Positions 44,395-56,399 are shown, numbered from the stretch's first letter. The stretch: 64,000 nt of DNA from Haemaphysalis longicornis (GCA_013339765.2 CM023452.1:156868977-156932976); one strand, 5' to 3'. The notes: generated from the letters alone by a model not told the origin. A program made the numbers and translations.

Positions 44395-44680
44395 GCTGCA
44401 ACCAGCCTCGCGAAGTGGGCGTCATTAGCGCGAGCTGTCTTGCGCTGCCACCCTGGAGGAGCGGACGCTAGCGGAGTATTTTGTGTGAATTTTGTGCCAG
44501 CGCTACACGCAAGTTTGTACGACACCGGGCGCTTTTCGTAAGGAACGTGCTCCAATGCGCCGCAAACGGCGAGAGTAACTGCGACCTGGAATTCCTGATG
44601 ACGCCGCACACATTACGGCGAGAAACACCATCTCCGTTGTTTAAAAGCCTGACGTGGTACGTTCGTAGTCTCAGGTGAAC
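44395..44680 (+). repeat. Dispersed repeat, partner of the 3.8-kb copy
   Basis: Shares AAGTGGGCGT, CGAGCTGTCTTG, GATGACGCCGCAC, TTACGGC and the following GTTTAAAA stretch with 3820-4262, in the same orientation. This copy is more compact, lacking the roughly 200-bp central insertion seen there. Frames through it (44307-44609 minus, 44481-44678 plus) are not conserved in the other copy, so the element is probably non-coding. Confidence 0.55.
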
Positions 44681-45424
44681 GAGCTAGCACAGCTGAGATC
44701 ACATGCCGCTAAATTTCCCTTAGCGCAAATACAATTTACGCGATAGAATTCGGGGCTATTGCGAGTGTGACCCAAAAATACGTGTGGTGATTTTTTGAGT
44801 GAAATGAAATGCGGAATGTAGCAACTGTTGCTCGATGAAAAGGGGGTCTTTCCACGCAAATCATGCACGCCCAACGGGCGATCGCGCGACAGCGCAGTAT
44901 TCAGTTGCGGCCGCTACTTTCGGCGGGGCGCCAAACATCGGAAACGGCGGTGGCAGCTTCAGCTTCGAAGCGCTTTTCGAGAAGCGGCTATTATGGGATA
45001 TGAGAGAGTGCTCAACTAGCGTCTGTGACACTTATTAGTAAAGTAATGGTGATTACTTCATTTCTATGACGGAAGTTCGACTAACGGCAAAAAGCGACAA
45101 AGGAAAGGTATTTTTAAGGGTGAAATGATTTTAAATACAAATCATGTGACTAAAAATAAACGTTAAGTGACGTAAAAGGCAAAGAAGATGACTGTTGTAA
45201 AGGGCCATGTTGCCAACATGCATGATGTGGCATGAGGTATAAAAACTTGACCTCGCCAAACAACTGCTGCGTATGCGTATATGTATTTATGCGGTTATCC
45301 TCTGAAAGTATAATGGGTGCAGTAGAATTTGTTTACTGTATAGATGTGGGAAGTATTTGTGTCTCGTTCTATCGATTGTTGAAGATTTGAACTACGGATA
45401 GACCCTATTTAGACCCACTACAAT
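44681..45424. other. Unassigned DNA
   Basis: No gene recognised. The two overlapping frames at 44828-45038 are in different phases over a CpG-rich patch at about 44870-44990. Confidence 0.35.
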
Positions 45425-45690
45425 CGCAGCGGTGGAATCGAGGTAGAGCAATCACCTCGCGTGCAGAAGGACAGTGGTTTGAATCCCAGTGCCCCACAAT
45501 TCCCAATGAACCGACAAAAAAATCCGCGTGTTGTTGGAGTTGCAGGAGGATGCCTGGAGTTGCGGCCTGATCCCGGCGACCATTGCCGTCAACGCATCAC
45601 CTCACCAAGCAAGATTGGACACATTGATGTAGTATTGGCCACAGCCTCCCAAGAATGCGGCAATTACCGACGGGCCTAAATCTCCTCTGG
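45425..45690 (+). mobile_element. tRNA-headed SINE-like sequence
   Basis: The head (45427-45500) looks like a tRNA: GTGGAATCGAGGTAGAGCA in the A-box position, a GTGCAGAAGG anticodon-arm region and a B-box-like GGTTTGAATCC (45476-45486). The body continues with GTTGCAGGAGGATGCCTGGA and CCTGATCCCGGCGACC. I remember similar text from tick repeats but cannot name the family. It differs from the Ruka-like SINEs in head and body. The 3' limit is set only by the start of RTE-related sequence. Confidence 0.5.
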
Positions 45691-46029
45691 CTGCGAAGAA
45701 TCTGACCAGGGTGGCGGTCAGACCTGTGACACAGCAGCGGGTGCTAAGAATCCCTAGATCCAGACAGGCCGCCATTGGAATCTGCGCCAGGCAACGTTTA
45801 AAACGTGATCTGGTGAAGCAATTCTCGAGGTGTTGTTCGCGTAATTAGAGGGCATTAAATGGATGCATTATTGCTTAGCCAGGTTAGGAGTATAGGTGAA
45901 GCCTTTACAAAGCTTAAAAATGGGTAGGTCCTATGTTGCAGTGGTTTAGTGGACAAACGTCAACAGGGAGTGGGTTTCTAGTCAAGGAAAGCATAGCTGG
46001 CAACACAGACGAAAGACTGTAGTATTAAC

Positions 46030-46520
46030 GAAAGGGTAGCCGGTATTGTGATTAGGCTTCATAAGAAGTACGAAATCAAGATGGTACATGGCTATGCGCC
46101 TACATTCAACCACGACGACCAGCTAGTTGAACGGTTCCGTGAAAATACGGCATCCGCAATGGCAAACGTAAAAACACAATATGCCGTTGTTATGGGAGAC
46201 TTCAATGTTAAAGTAGGCAAGAAGCAGCCTGGAGACACGCCAGTTCTGAACTATAAATAACGCAGGGGACCTCTTAGTCGAGTTCGGACAGGAGAATATC
46301 CTACGCATCATAAATAACTTGGTCGGTGAACGGGAGAGCCGCAAGTGGAAGGGGAGGAAGCCGAATAGGGGGCAAAAAAAAAGAAATAGAATTCATACTA
46401 TGCGATAATCCCCGCGTCGTGCAATATTTCAAGTGCTCGGAAGGGTGGGGTGTAGTGACCACAGTCTGGTAAGATTTCGATTTAAGCTAGATTTGAGGAG
46501 GGCCTGTAACAAGCTAGCAA
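46030..46520 (+). pseudogene. Endonuclease part of the plus-strand RTE
   Basis: The open piece 46048-46260 carries MVHGYAPTFNHDDQLVERF and VVMGDFNVKVGKKQPGDT, the GDFN-x-K-x-GK motif of RTE AP-type endonucleases. After a stop and at least two frameshifts, VGCSDHSLVRFRF near 46450 preserves the C-terminal SDH motif. Both catalytic motifs survive at sequence level, but the frame is broken. The domain would nick target DNA to prime reverse transcription. Confidence 0.75.
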
Positions 46521-47049
46521 AAAGCAGTCAGTCAATGAGGTAACATTTTACAAAACTTGAACAATTCTGGATCGCGCTGCAGAACCAATGTCCAGGTCTA
46601 AACGAGAAAGCAGAGTATATGACACAGAAAGCCAGCCACCAAACTACACGCATTATTGCGGAGGGTGCAGTAGGAGCAGGAGGCACGATGACTAGACAGG
46701 ATACTGGTAAACGTTCCCAGGAGACAAAATATTTATTTGGGGAACAGCAAAGCATGACAGCGTTCACCCCAGCCAACATATTACATCTGGCGGGGCTTTT
46801 GAAGTTAAATAGTGTAAGTCCTCTCACATAGGATGCAAATTGTTACCTGATCCAGCATTTTTTAAAGACCGGAGTCAGCCTGAGAGCAGTGAAGAGGCGT
46901 CCAGGCACGAGGGAAAATGAGATGTACGCACTCAAAGACAAGCAACACAATGTCTTCACAAATGAAGATAAAATTTTGTAGTATCGGAGGAGTTCTATAT
47001 AGATCTGTACAGTAGAAGCGACCCCCAATAATACCGAACAAGGAAGTAG

Positions 47050-48260
47050 TACAGAGGAAATAGACATCCCACCAGTAACGACAGAAGAAGTAAAGAAGGC
47101 TTTGACTGAAATTCAAGGGGAAAAGCACCCGGTGAGTATCCTATAACAGCGGACCTTTTAAAGATTGTAAGGCATATTGTACTTGAAAAACTGCAAACGT
47201 GTATATGCAATTCCCAAAGACCGCGAGTGTACTGGAACCTTGGAAGAGAACGAACATCACCCTAATTCATAAGACAAGTGGCATGACGGACTTGACACAA
47301 TACAAGCAAATCAGCTGAATATCAGTCGTCTAGAATGTACCTACCGAGGTAATGGCTAACAGAATTTCTGCTACCTTAGATTTCAGTCAGCCTAACTAAC
47401 AAGGCGGGTTTTGTAAAGGCTCCTCAACAATGGAACATATTGACACGATCAGTCAGGTGATAGAGAAGTGCCCGGAGTATAGTGAACTTATATATACAGC
47501 CTTCATAGACTATCAGAAAGCATTTGACTCCGTTGAAACCTCAGCCGTAATTAAGGCACGGCAGAATCAGGGTGTAGACGAGCTTTACGGTAGAATACTC
47601 GAGGATACTACCCCGGGTCCCCAGCTACCATCGTCCTTCAAAGAAAAGCAGTAAAATACATATAAGGAAAAGCGCCACACAAGGAGACACAATCCCTTCA
47701 ATGTTATTCACAGCATGCTTACAAGAGGTATTCAGAGCATTGGTTTGGGAACAGGTGGGCGTAAAGGTTAACAGAGAATACCTAAGTAACCTCAAATTTC
47801 ATGATGATTTTGCCTTTCTAAGTAACTGGGGGGAGGAATCGCAAAGGGCGATTTCCACACTGCATAAGCAGAATAGAACCCTGCGCTTGAGAATTAATAT
47901 GCAGAAGACTAAAGTAATGCTCAGTAACCCCGTTAGAGGACACGGTTTCAGAGAGGTGGCGAGGAAGTGGCAGTGACAACCGATTATACCTACTTAGGCG
48001 AAGTTGTGACCACATGTTCCAAACGTGAGGCAAAGATAATTAGAAGACTAAGAATGGGGCGGAGTGCACTCGCCAGCCATTCTCACATAATGAATGTCAG
48101 CCTACCGTGGTCCCAGAGTGAGGAAGTGTATGAGAGATGCATCTTACCGGTACTCACCTACGGGGCAGAAATTTGGAGGCTCACTTAGAGGGTTCAATTT
48201 AACTTGATGACGACTCTGCGAGCATTGGAACGGAAGAATATAGGTTTAATTTTGAAGGGC
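47050..48260 (+). pseudogene. Reverse transcriptase part of the plus-strand RTE
   Basis: Starts near TTEEVKKALTEIQG (47075). The piece at 47430-47654 has MEHIDTISQVIEKC and FIDYQKAFDSVETSAV (RT motif A, with the Asp of AFDS intact). The piece at 47701-47976 has LFTACLQEVFRALVWEQVGV and LKFHDDFAFLS in place of the usual FADD motif, with Ala changed to His. The next piece, 47967-48188, has YLGEVVTTCSKREAKIIRRL and VYERCILPVLTYGAEIW. The fragments lie in several frames with stops between them. Confidence 0.8.
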
Positions 48261-48300
48261 AAGATGAGAGCGGAGTGGACGAGGGAACAAACGCCTGTTA

Positions 48301-49960
48301 AGTATGTATTAGCAGGCCTCTCAAGCTTGCATGTTCCCTGGTTTCCCTAAAGGCGGCGTAAAAATCGATGCCCCACGTGACCAACCTACAGCGCAGTTTT
48401 CGACCATTAAGTCCACCAGACAGCGCAACCGGAAGGTTACTGTTCGTAGAGAATACAAAACATTCATTCTGTGACTCAGAGAACCAACACAGTTTGCTTA
48501 CAATGTGTTGTTTCAAAATATTATTAACAAGTTCCGCATCAAACATCCGTTGAACAAAAATGTACGCAACTTTTTACGAACAGCCGACTGGTGCACCACC
48601 TCGTTTCTGAATTCGCAACCACAAAGCCGCCAATTCAAATTGAAACCGCTGCAACGGCCCACCGTTTCTATGTGCGCGGAGCATTGGTTTCGTGACTGTT
48701 ATTGCTGTTATGTGCTTTTGCGTCCATCAGTTGTTGAGAGGACTGGCAAAACACGGGAATTGAGTGATTGTGGAGTGACAAATGTGGAAAATTCCGCATC
48801 GGAAGACAGCTGTCGATGCCAGAATATTCTTCCAACAGAAGGTGAGTGTTATGCACTCCGCTAGAAAGACGGTGCGAACGAAACCGTTGTCGCCGTCAAT
48901 GCCTCATTTTTGCATGACTTCCGCTGGAATACTTTCTTAATACATGATTCAAATATACAATCTGCATTCCTCGGAGTGTTTGATCAGGGTGCATGCGGAG
49001 TGAGCAAAAAAAAAACTTGAAAAAAAGGGAAAAACCCCAAGAAATAGCCTCTCAACTCTCCTGCCCGCTCTCGAGCATTTCTGACTATCTAGAATCCGAA
49101 AACTTGTGGCCGCATTTGCCTCAAAAGGTGTGGCATTATTTCAGATGGAACTTTTGAGGCTACCAAAAGACAGTAATTGCCCAGGCTTTACCTAACTGTT
49201 GCCTTTCTGTTTTGACGCGTTAGTGGGCATTTAGTCAACAGCGCTTTGCTACAACTAAAGTTTGCCTTCATAGAGACGTCTTGATGCGAGTTAGGTTATA
49301 TTAGCATGCCTTGTGACAGCTGATGCTTGCATCATGGTTAACACGCGTGAACTCAAAAATACTGCGTTATTTTTTTTCAGAGGTTGGAGTTCATTTAGAC
49401 ATTCTGGCTGAACCTTCAACATTGTCCGCGCACGCAACAACTGCACCAAGGACTGGCAGGCCATTTCAACTCTTCGTGCTTGCCTGCTATGACAGCCATG
49501 CGCCCGACTGGTGTGTTTATGTATATTTAACTTCCACTTATAGTTGTTTCTCTGCATTTGTATGACATGATTCTATTAACTATTCGTTCTTCCAATTTAA
49601 TTTACATGTTTCATTCATTCCGTGTTTTTTTTGCAGATACAACCAAATAACAAAGAAACACACACCGGAAGGCGACCACATCAAATTCTCAGGACGAACA
49701 AATGTATTATGTTGTCTGCAGATAAATGTTACAAAGTGCCAGGTATTTTCACCAAATGTTAAAAGGAAGGTCAGCATATATCAGTGCGTTCATACATGTG
49801 ATGTGCATATATCTGAGTATGAATGGAATAGTTGTTGTTCAATTCAAAAACACGATATTCGATGTCTAAAAATATTTTACATCGGCCGAGTATTCGGTGT
49901 ACCGCAAATATTGAGACGCATCAAAATGTGCGATGTGATATTGTTACGTAGCTAGCCACT
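48301..49960 (+). other. Open frames with consensus splice sites; possible host or domesticated gene
   Basis: The frame 48505-48864 (119 codons; open upstream to about 48463) ends in a consensus donor, G|GTGAGTG at 48842. A pyrimidine-rich acceptor ending at 49380 opens a frame in the compatible phase (49381-49510). A second pyrimidine tract and acceptor end at 49636, followed by an open frame of about 105 codons to a stop near 49951 that lacks an early Met. Joining the second and third pieces at the simplest donor (49511) makes TGA, so the model is incomplete. A CAEHWF string in the first piece recalls the C-x2-H of THAP zinc fingers, but the rest does not fit. Nothing else identifies a product. 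Confidence 0.25.
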
Positions 49961-50850
49961 AAGCCCACTCTATCCCGGAAATTCAACGTTTATGAATAAA
50001 TCACAATGCGTACACATTGGCAAATGTAAGAAAGCAAATGCGGGTTCTAGTTTGCTTTCTTCCATTCCCTTTCACCGCTGCTCAAGTGTACTTTACTTTT
50101 TCTGTACATTTACAACACTTCGCACAAACGAATTGCTGTTAGACCAACTGCACAGCTCCTGTTATCAGCCTAAAGCAAGTGCGTGCAAGAAGCTGAGAGG
50201 AAGTAAGCTTTATTGGAGCACCTCATTCCTGATAGACACTATGATTCTATGCTCTGGGGATCGAGTAGGTGTCTCCTTTGTTAATAGCGCTGTGTGGATC
50301 TTGCAGGTGGGCTTTAAACCTTTGTGCACAAAGAAATGTGAGGGGTCAGAGTTTCTCTTGGAGGTCTGGAGAAGTAGTAGTCCGGGTCATCTAGAAACAG
50401 GGATGAGCGTGTGGCAAAAGTGAGGAAGGAGGAGGTTTTGTGCTTTGTACCTCAAGGGCAGATTGCTTTAGCGAGTTGGATGGGTTGCCTGCGAATACCT
50501 CGCAAGGGCTTTTTGTATCGAATATAATAAGGGAGGCCACTGCTACACTGAGTTAGTAAGCGTGTGAAAATCCCAGATCCTACCAGGTCGCAATTTTACA
50601 TGTAGCCACCGACTGCAAATTCTGAGGAATGGAAGATAGTAGATACTATTGGTTGAACCTACAAGGAGACTAAGAACTTTAACTCGTGTACCGAAGTGTG
50701 CAGTGCAGTCCATGCATTGCAGTGTCAAATCATATTTGTAAGTCGTGCTTACTGATGTGCATGTATTTTTTACATTTATCATTCACTGAAGCATAAAAAG
50801 TGCTTTTAAAATTTTACTGTCAGTAATCCACATTACTACTGGCAAAATTC
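49961..50850. other. Unassigned DNA with a 143-codon frame
   Basis: The plus frame at 49992-50423 (143 codons, Cys- and Ser-rich) has no recognised domain and no splice or promoter support. No gene called. Confidence 0.3.
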
Positions 50851-50851
50851 A

Positions 50852-51095
50852 ACATTTCATTTCATTTATTTACACCTGAAAGGGCATTACATAGGGCAGG
50901 GGGGGGGGGCAGGTCTTGGCCGAAGTACAGTCAGCGTTGCTATGCATACAAAAATAAGACGATGAGTACATAAAAAATACCAGATTAACGAGGTGAATTT
51001 CAACTCACTGCTGCAAATGGTGCTAATCAGGGTAATGGAACAAACAATGTGGCTCTTCGACGTGCAAGTGCGAGTAAACACAGGGTGCGTAGTAC
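50852..51095 (-). mobile_element. CR1-type LINE 3' UTR fragment
   Basis: On the minus strand, CCCTATGTAATGCCCTTTCA is followed by GGTGTAAATAAATGAAATG, which parallels the CR1 3' end at 62401-62455 (CCCCTTTGTAACGCACTCGG, then AATAAATAAATAGATAAA). The AAATG-type tail marks the end at about 50852. No coding part is recognisable further in, so the inner boundary is a guess. Confidence 0.55.
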
Positions 51096-52009
51096 GTTAT
51101 TGTGCCGCTGGGTTCTGAAATCATACGTATTCTCTCTTGGTTATGGAAATTAAATTTCATGTCGCATTTTTACTGTGTAAATATGAAGGTAAAATTATTA
51201 AGACCGAGCGTGTTTAATTACATTCTATATGTCATCAGCAAGGAAAATATCTCATTCATGAGTATTATTACAGCACCTGATTCGTAACCGCCCTAGAGCG
51301 TAATAAATAGCTGATACCAACGTTATGTACATTCTATTGTTGAACGGTAAAGCTACTGGTTATGCCAGCATCAAGTATAATAATGGGGTATGCAAGAATC
51401 ATTACTGTAAATCAACTAGTTAGCAATTTTCACGCAACAAAGCATATCGGAGTACTTTTAAAAATTTGAAAGCGTTGGTAAGAAAGTCAGATAAATATTT
51501 TTAACGCCGTAGGTGTTTTTATCTCTTTTTCTTTCAACATGGGATGCTGCTTAGTGCGTGCTTGGGGCCTATCGCACCCCCCAATAGAGATAGATAAAAA
51601 CGCCGTGCCTGAAACACTCGCTCACGGATTTTATTTCCATTGCTACATTCAAATGTAGATATGTTCGCAGTAATCGATAGAGTACGCAATACCTATCGCT
51701 TTATTCAGACAGAATTTCTAAGCGTCTGTGACCTTCGTAACTTGTTGCGACGTCCAGAAAGAAAAAAGATACGGGCAGCAGAATATTGGAGGCAATGTGC
51801 CCTTCGTTCGAAATCTTAGCGCAAGTGAACGAGTTGTTATGGTAAAAAATGTCACGAAAGCGTCGTACAATTGCAGCGATCGAAATGAAATAATGTCCTG
51901 GCCTGTGTAAACTTGCGGATGTCAATAAACTATTTGTTCTCACTTACTGCTCACTGTGGTCTGTGCCAGTCGAGGCCATCTGGTCACCTGGCGTAACATC
52001 ACTTCACTA
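51096..52009. other. Unassigned AT-rich DNA
   Basis: Frames of 60-80 codons on both strands around 51700-51940 are mutual shadows. No gene recognised. Confidence 0.4.
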
Positions 52010-52343
52010 GCGCGGCGGAAGTGAACACGCGGCCAGCGTGCCAGCCAGGAACCAGCAGGAGCAGCCACGGCCGGACTCGACGCTGCTTTCGCGCGCGGGA
52101 GAAGGAGAGTCGAGCCCGGCCGTGGAGCAGCGAGCCGGCGGCCGCCGTGCGAGGGCAGCCATGTTATTAAGGAGCTCTAGCGGCCTGTGCAAAAAGCATC
52201 CGCCATGTTTACAAAGCCGTGTTTACAGCGCCATCAAGCGGGCGTCGTCGGTAGATCACGACGCCGCCACTACGCTTTTTCTGGCGGTACAGGCAAAGCT
52301 ACACCTTTGCTTCCCTAAAATCCTCCCTGTTCTGTGGTATTAG
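52010..52343 (+). other. GC-rich block with a 101-codon frame
   Basis: CpG-rich from 52010 to about 52160 in otherwise AT-rich surroundings. The plus frame at 52038-52343 encodes an Arg/Ala/Ser-rich segment followed by SSGLCKKHPPCLQSRVYSAI. It could be a CpG island with a first exon, or the end of an unrecognised repeat: GCAAAAAGCATCCGCCATGT and CTTTTTCTGGCGGTACAGGC look like repeat text. No splice donor stands out. Confidence 0.3.
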
Positions 52344-52362
52344 TATAAAATAAGAAGATATT

Positions 52363-52579
52363 GGTGTGGGCAGGGCATGTAATGGGAAGGAAAGATATCC
52401 GTTGGTAATTAATGGCAACAGAGTGGATCACTAGAGAAAGCAAGTATGGCAGGGCGCAGCCGACAGTTAGATTGGCAGGTGAGATAAAGAAATTCGCGGC
52501 AAGAAATTGGTCACAGTTAGCAAAGGACAGAGATATTTGGAGATCTATAGAAGAGGCCTTTGCCCTGCAGTGGGTGTAG

Positions 52580-52623
<44 letters not shown>

Positions 52624-52625
52624 GG
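52363..52625 (+). mobile_element. RTE-type LINE, 3' end with (GAT)n tail
   Basis: Encodes, apart from one or two stops, WAGHVMGRKDIRW, ATEWITRESKYGRAQ, FAARNWSQLAKDRDIWRSIE and EAFALQWV, the C-terminal end of RTE proteins, followed by a (GAT)n tail at 52584-52624. The 5' truncation leaves about 80 codons. Confidence 0.85.
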
Positions 52626-53300
52626 ACACACTATAAAGGGGCTTTGTGGATGACGTGAGGCGGTGGGAGTTTGTCGAATCCGTGGCCTATACGTAATTTA
52701 GCTGGGACAACCTAATTGCAGCTCTTCTGTGAGTTTATAGAGTATCCTCCGAAGTAGGGTTTTATTATGTGTGACTTGGTATTTGTCTGCGTATTCCAGT
52801 TAGCTTGCCATTTATGGCAAAGGCGTTGTGTGATGTGTAGTGTAAGCTCGGTGTAGTCTATTGTTGTTTTGTTCACGGTATTTCTGAATGCAGCAGCGTC
52901 GGTTAGTTGATCTGCGGTCTCATTCCTCGTCCTTCCAGCACTGCCTGAAATCCATAGCAGTATTAGTTTATTTTTTTAGCATCCTCAGATATTATTGCGT
53001 TAAAAATTATATTGACCATGCCATTTCTATCTAAGACTGTGGGATGACACACAAACATGTAATTGAAAATAGTGTGCATAAATGAAGGAGTGCGGGATTT
53101 CTTTTGAACAGTGCCCTGTACTATGAGTAAAATGCCATACGCTTCTCCTGGGAACACAGTGGCATGAACGCTCATGCTTGTGCAAGAATTAAAGTTAAAG
53201 CCATAAGCTTCGTAGGACACTGTATTTGAAGTCTTCGACGTATCACTGTAAAATTCCGTACATTTATTATGATAGCAGGTTAAGCGCCGGGCACAACTGG
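52626..53300 (-). pseudogene. RNase H fragment of an I-group LINE
   Basis: On the minus strand, FYSDTSKTSNTVSYEAYGFN (near 53235) is a degenerate first motif of LINE RNase H with its Asp. It continues through a stop-containing middle with VFPGEAYGILLIVQ, and then, in another frame, SGSAGRTRNETADQLTDAAA near 52900 matches the usual PGH-x-G-x(2)-GNE-x-AD motif with the PGH replaced. The fragment then runs through WHKWQANWNTQTNTKSH and ends at the (GAT)n tail of the opposed RTE, implying that the RTE landed in this older copy or that the copy was cut there. Confidence 0.7.
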
Positions 53301-55861
53301 AGGAAAGAAAACAGACAGGAAAGTACCAACTAGCCGGCATCGACGCATTGTTCAGTTCATCGAACATTTACATTTATCTTTTACAGGCTAGAATTGCTGC
53401 GGAATCGCAGTTGTCAGAAAGCTGTTTTTATTTATTTTGAAAAATAATGAATTAAATGATACAGGCTGAAGTTGTCTTGGTTGCAAAATGCCAGTAAATT
53501 GTGATGAAACGACTTAGAGCTCATGGATTCTCCATGTCACCACACGGCATATCAGTTTTTGTGATACAGATTGCCTAACATAGTAGACAAAACTTTCACG
53601 CACAACATCTGCTGTATATCATCGCGACACAAGTATTGACCAAACAGAATTTACTTATCCAAATAGATTTTAGGTAACGTTTTAAGCAATGCAGTATCGT
53701 AAGAAAAATGCTTTTAAGAAACGGCTCTCACATAATGGACCCCCCTTGTTGCAGTCTTTCCACCGCTTCATGCATAAAAATACATTCCATAGCTTCGAGC
53801 TGTGATGTCGCAGCCACATAGCTGAACGCGCATCTCTCGTACCACGGCGGATAACGACGTTTACTGGAATGATTACATTGCGATACTGAAGTAGGGCACC
53901 AGCAGCTTCGCAAAAGTAGACAAGGTTTACTATTTATATTCTCTTTTAACTAAGATTTGAATACGTTACACTGCATATGCTCCACAAACAAGAAATTCAC
54001 GTAAACGTACCAACTCAAGCGTTTGATCGCCACTGAGTTTTGCCCTTTCTCTCTGACCTTTGATCAATACTCTAAGTAAAAGCCGTTGTAAGTCACCGAA
54101 AGAGCTGCGTGAGAAATTCCTTCATTTTGTAACTTGTCCCAAGATTGCGCTTTTCCTCCAGTTTTCTACTCCGGTTCCTAAAGTAGACTTGCTGTGCGCT
54201 GGAGTTAGCCAAAAAGAGCTTCTACAAATAGATTTAAAAGAATGACAGTTCGGAACAACCAGTGACAAACGACGATAAATTTGTTGACCATTTCGTACTT
54301 GGAATGCTGATTACTAGGCACTTTATGCTTCCACAGGATTCTTAGGCATGCCCAGATGTGTCCGTAAAATGAATGCATTAGGCAACTTTTTGTCAATTAT
54401 ACTCTAAACCGTTCCATGGCTTTAGCTAAAAAAAGTCGCATAAAAAGACCATTTCCCGCTCCCCTATCAGTCCTGAAATGTGACTATAACCATTCTGTTT
54501 TTCGTTTTTGTCTGTCATAAAGGAATACACTTTGCGCTGGCGAGTGTACTAACTTCCTCTTCCACTGACGGACAGTAGAAATCTCTCTACTTTAGTCACT
54601 TTGCCGATAGAAATGATTTTATGAAACATTCTACTCCCGATAGAAAATCAGTGATTTGGTTTATTTCTTAAAAGTGAAGAAATACAAGCAAACACAGACG
54701 GTTACGGCAGTGAGGTCACATCGTCGGCAACAGACTGCGGTATCATTTTTTTGCGAAAGTTTACCTTAAATCGTATCGCCAAAGTATTAAATTTCGGAGT
54801 CATAAAAAATTTCAGAGACTTTTCAAACCAGCTCAATTTTCTCTCTTTGTTATTTGCGCAAGTCGGAGATGGCCGGCCGCCAAAGTAACGTACTTGTTTT
54901 AAATCTCCTTTCTTTAATTTACCGACTACATTTGATGGGGTTCGAGCATTTGTGCAAGACACAGTCAGCACGCTCCTTAACGTTCTTTCACAGTTGTTCC
55001 CCGCGGCAGTCGTTTATTCCTTCAGCAAAATATTTTAATGTTTGGGAACGACGATACGGAAGGAAAATATCAAAATAAGAAAAATTCCCACTTGAACCAT
55101 TAGGATTTATAAAGTTACCCACCATCTTTACACTAGAACAAGCACGGCAGGCTTCAGTTAAAAGTTACACTTCGATCTAAACTGCTCCTGATCAAACTAT
55201 GAACCTAACCAGGACTTACTGAGGTGTATCATTAACATTATTATTTATAATACACGCTACATTGGGCTTTCTTGTTTTTCATGGTGCCGTTAATCACGAA
55301 TAACATTAGAGGCATCAACGGCATGAAATGCCGTCGCACCTGGTTTGAGCCCTCAGCATAAAATGTAGGGTCGTGTAGACAGTATTTCAAGATAATCTTC
55401 GCCTCAGTAGCCCGTTGTCGCGCACCATACCCGAATTCACACCTCTTTATAATTCAGCCCTACTCCCTTGCTGGCAGTATCATACAGATGCTTGTTTGTC
55501 GCAGTTGGGTGATAAAAACGTGGCTACAGAACAACGAGACTATCGGCCCCATTCATGTCCTCCGCACCTAGCGAAGAGGAACAATAGCATTTTTTTGTTT
55601 CATCGATTAAAACAGATATCCTGTTTTGCAGCAAGTCTGTTACCAATAACGTTGAAAAACGTTCAAATCACCATGAAATAAAAAACAAACAAGACATTTT
55701 ATGAAATAGAAAGTAACGGAACAATCTTCCATGCGTACAGATTAAATATTCTCACCCTGATATTGTTTCTATATGCGCTTTAGTTCGAGATGGAGGGTTA
55801 ATCTGCGCAGATTTTGACAGCAGCGGTGTTCAATCTAGAGCTTTCTGCTTTAGTGCTGCGA
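53301..55861. other. Unassigned DNA
   Basis: About 2.5 kb without a recognisable gene or element. Frames are at most 89 codons (54702-54971 minus, 55415-55681 plus), with no motif. Composition is AT-rich throughout. Confidence 0.4.
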
Positions 55862-56399
55862 AGAAAAATCATAGTCATCGGCATCATCATCATCGTCGTA
55901 GTCCCCATCATCATCATCATCATCATCATCAGCGTACTCAGGTCCACTGCAGACCGAAGGCGTCTCGCATGGCCCTCCAAGCACACCGCCCCTACACCAC
56001 TTGAATTCGCAGTTTCTCCCAAATGTTCCATATTTCCACCCAAATGGTGTTATTTGGCTTCCCGTTATTCACCCATGTCTTGGTATCCGCTCGGTTATCC
56101 TACTTGTCCACCGGTCCTCCGGTCGGCTCACTACATGGCCATCCAACGTCCATCATTCTTCTTTTGTTTCAACTATGATATCGTTAACTGTAGTTTGTTG
56201 TCTGATAAAACAGGTAGCTCGTTTGTTGTTCCTTGGTGATATTACTAACATTAACCGTTCCATGGCTGTTGAGCCGACGTAATTCTGCTTTCTAATTGTT
56301 AAGTAAGCCCCCAAGGTTTAGCTCGGCACGTCATCACCGGCTGTATGCTCTGGTTTTGGATTTTGTTACTTTTCATTATTTGCGATTGCATGCCGAATG

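Larger units (their letters stand above)
45695..48300 (+). mobile_element. RTE-type LINE, decayed, 3'-deleted
   Basis: Plus-strand RTE with endonuclease and reverse transcriptase remnants in the right order. Its start region (CAGGCCGCCATTGGAATCTG near 45763) recurs in the minus-strand RTE near 58670-58690, so both retain the family's 5' part. The sequence ends within the C-terminal region (near GKMRAEW, about 48270) without a 3' UTR or tail, so the end was deleted or replaced. Confidence 0.8.

Noticed and set aside
52315..52629. Minus-strand frame with a run of 13 His
   Set aside because: The His run is the complement of the (GAT)n tail of the RTE copy; the rest is antisense to the RTE coding region.
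55798..56043. Met-rich and Ile-rich frames around 55.8-56.2 kb
   Set aside because: They are translations of the (CAT)n tail of the minus-strand RTE, not membrane or metal-binding proteins.
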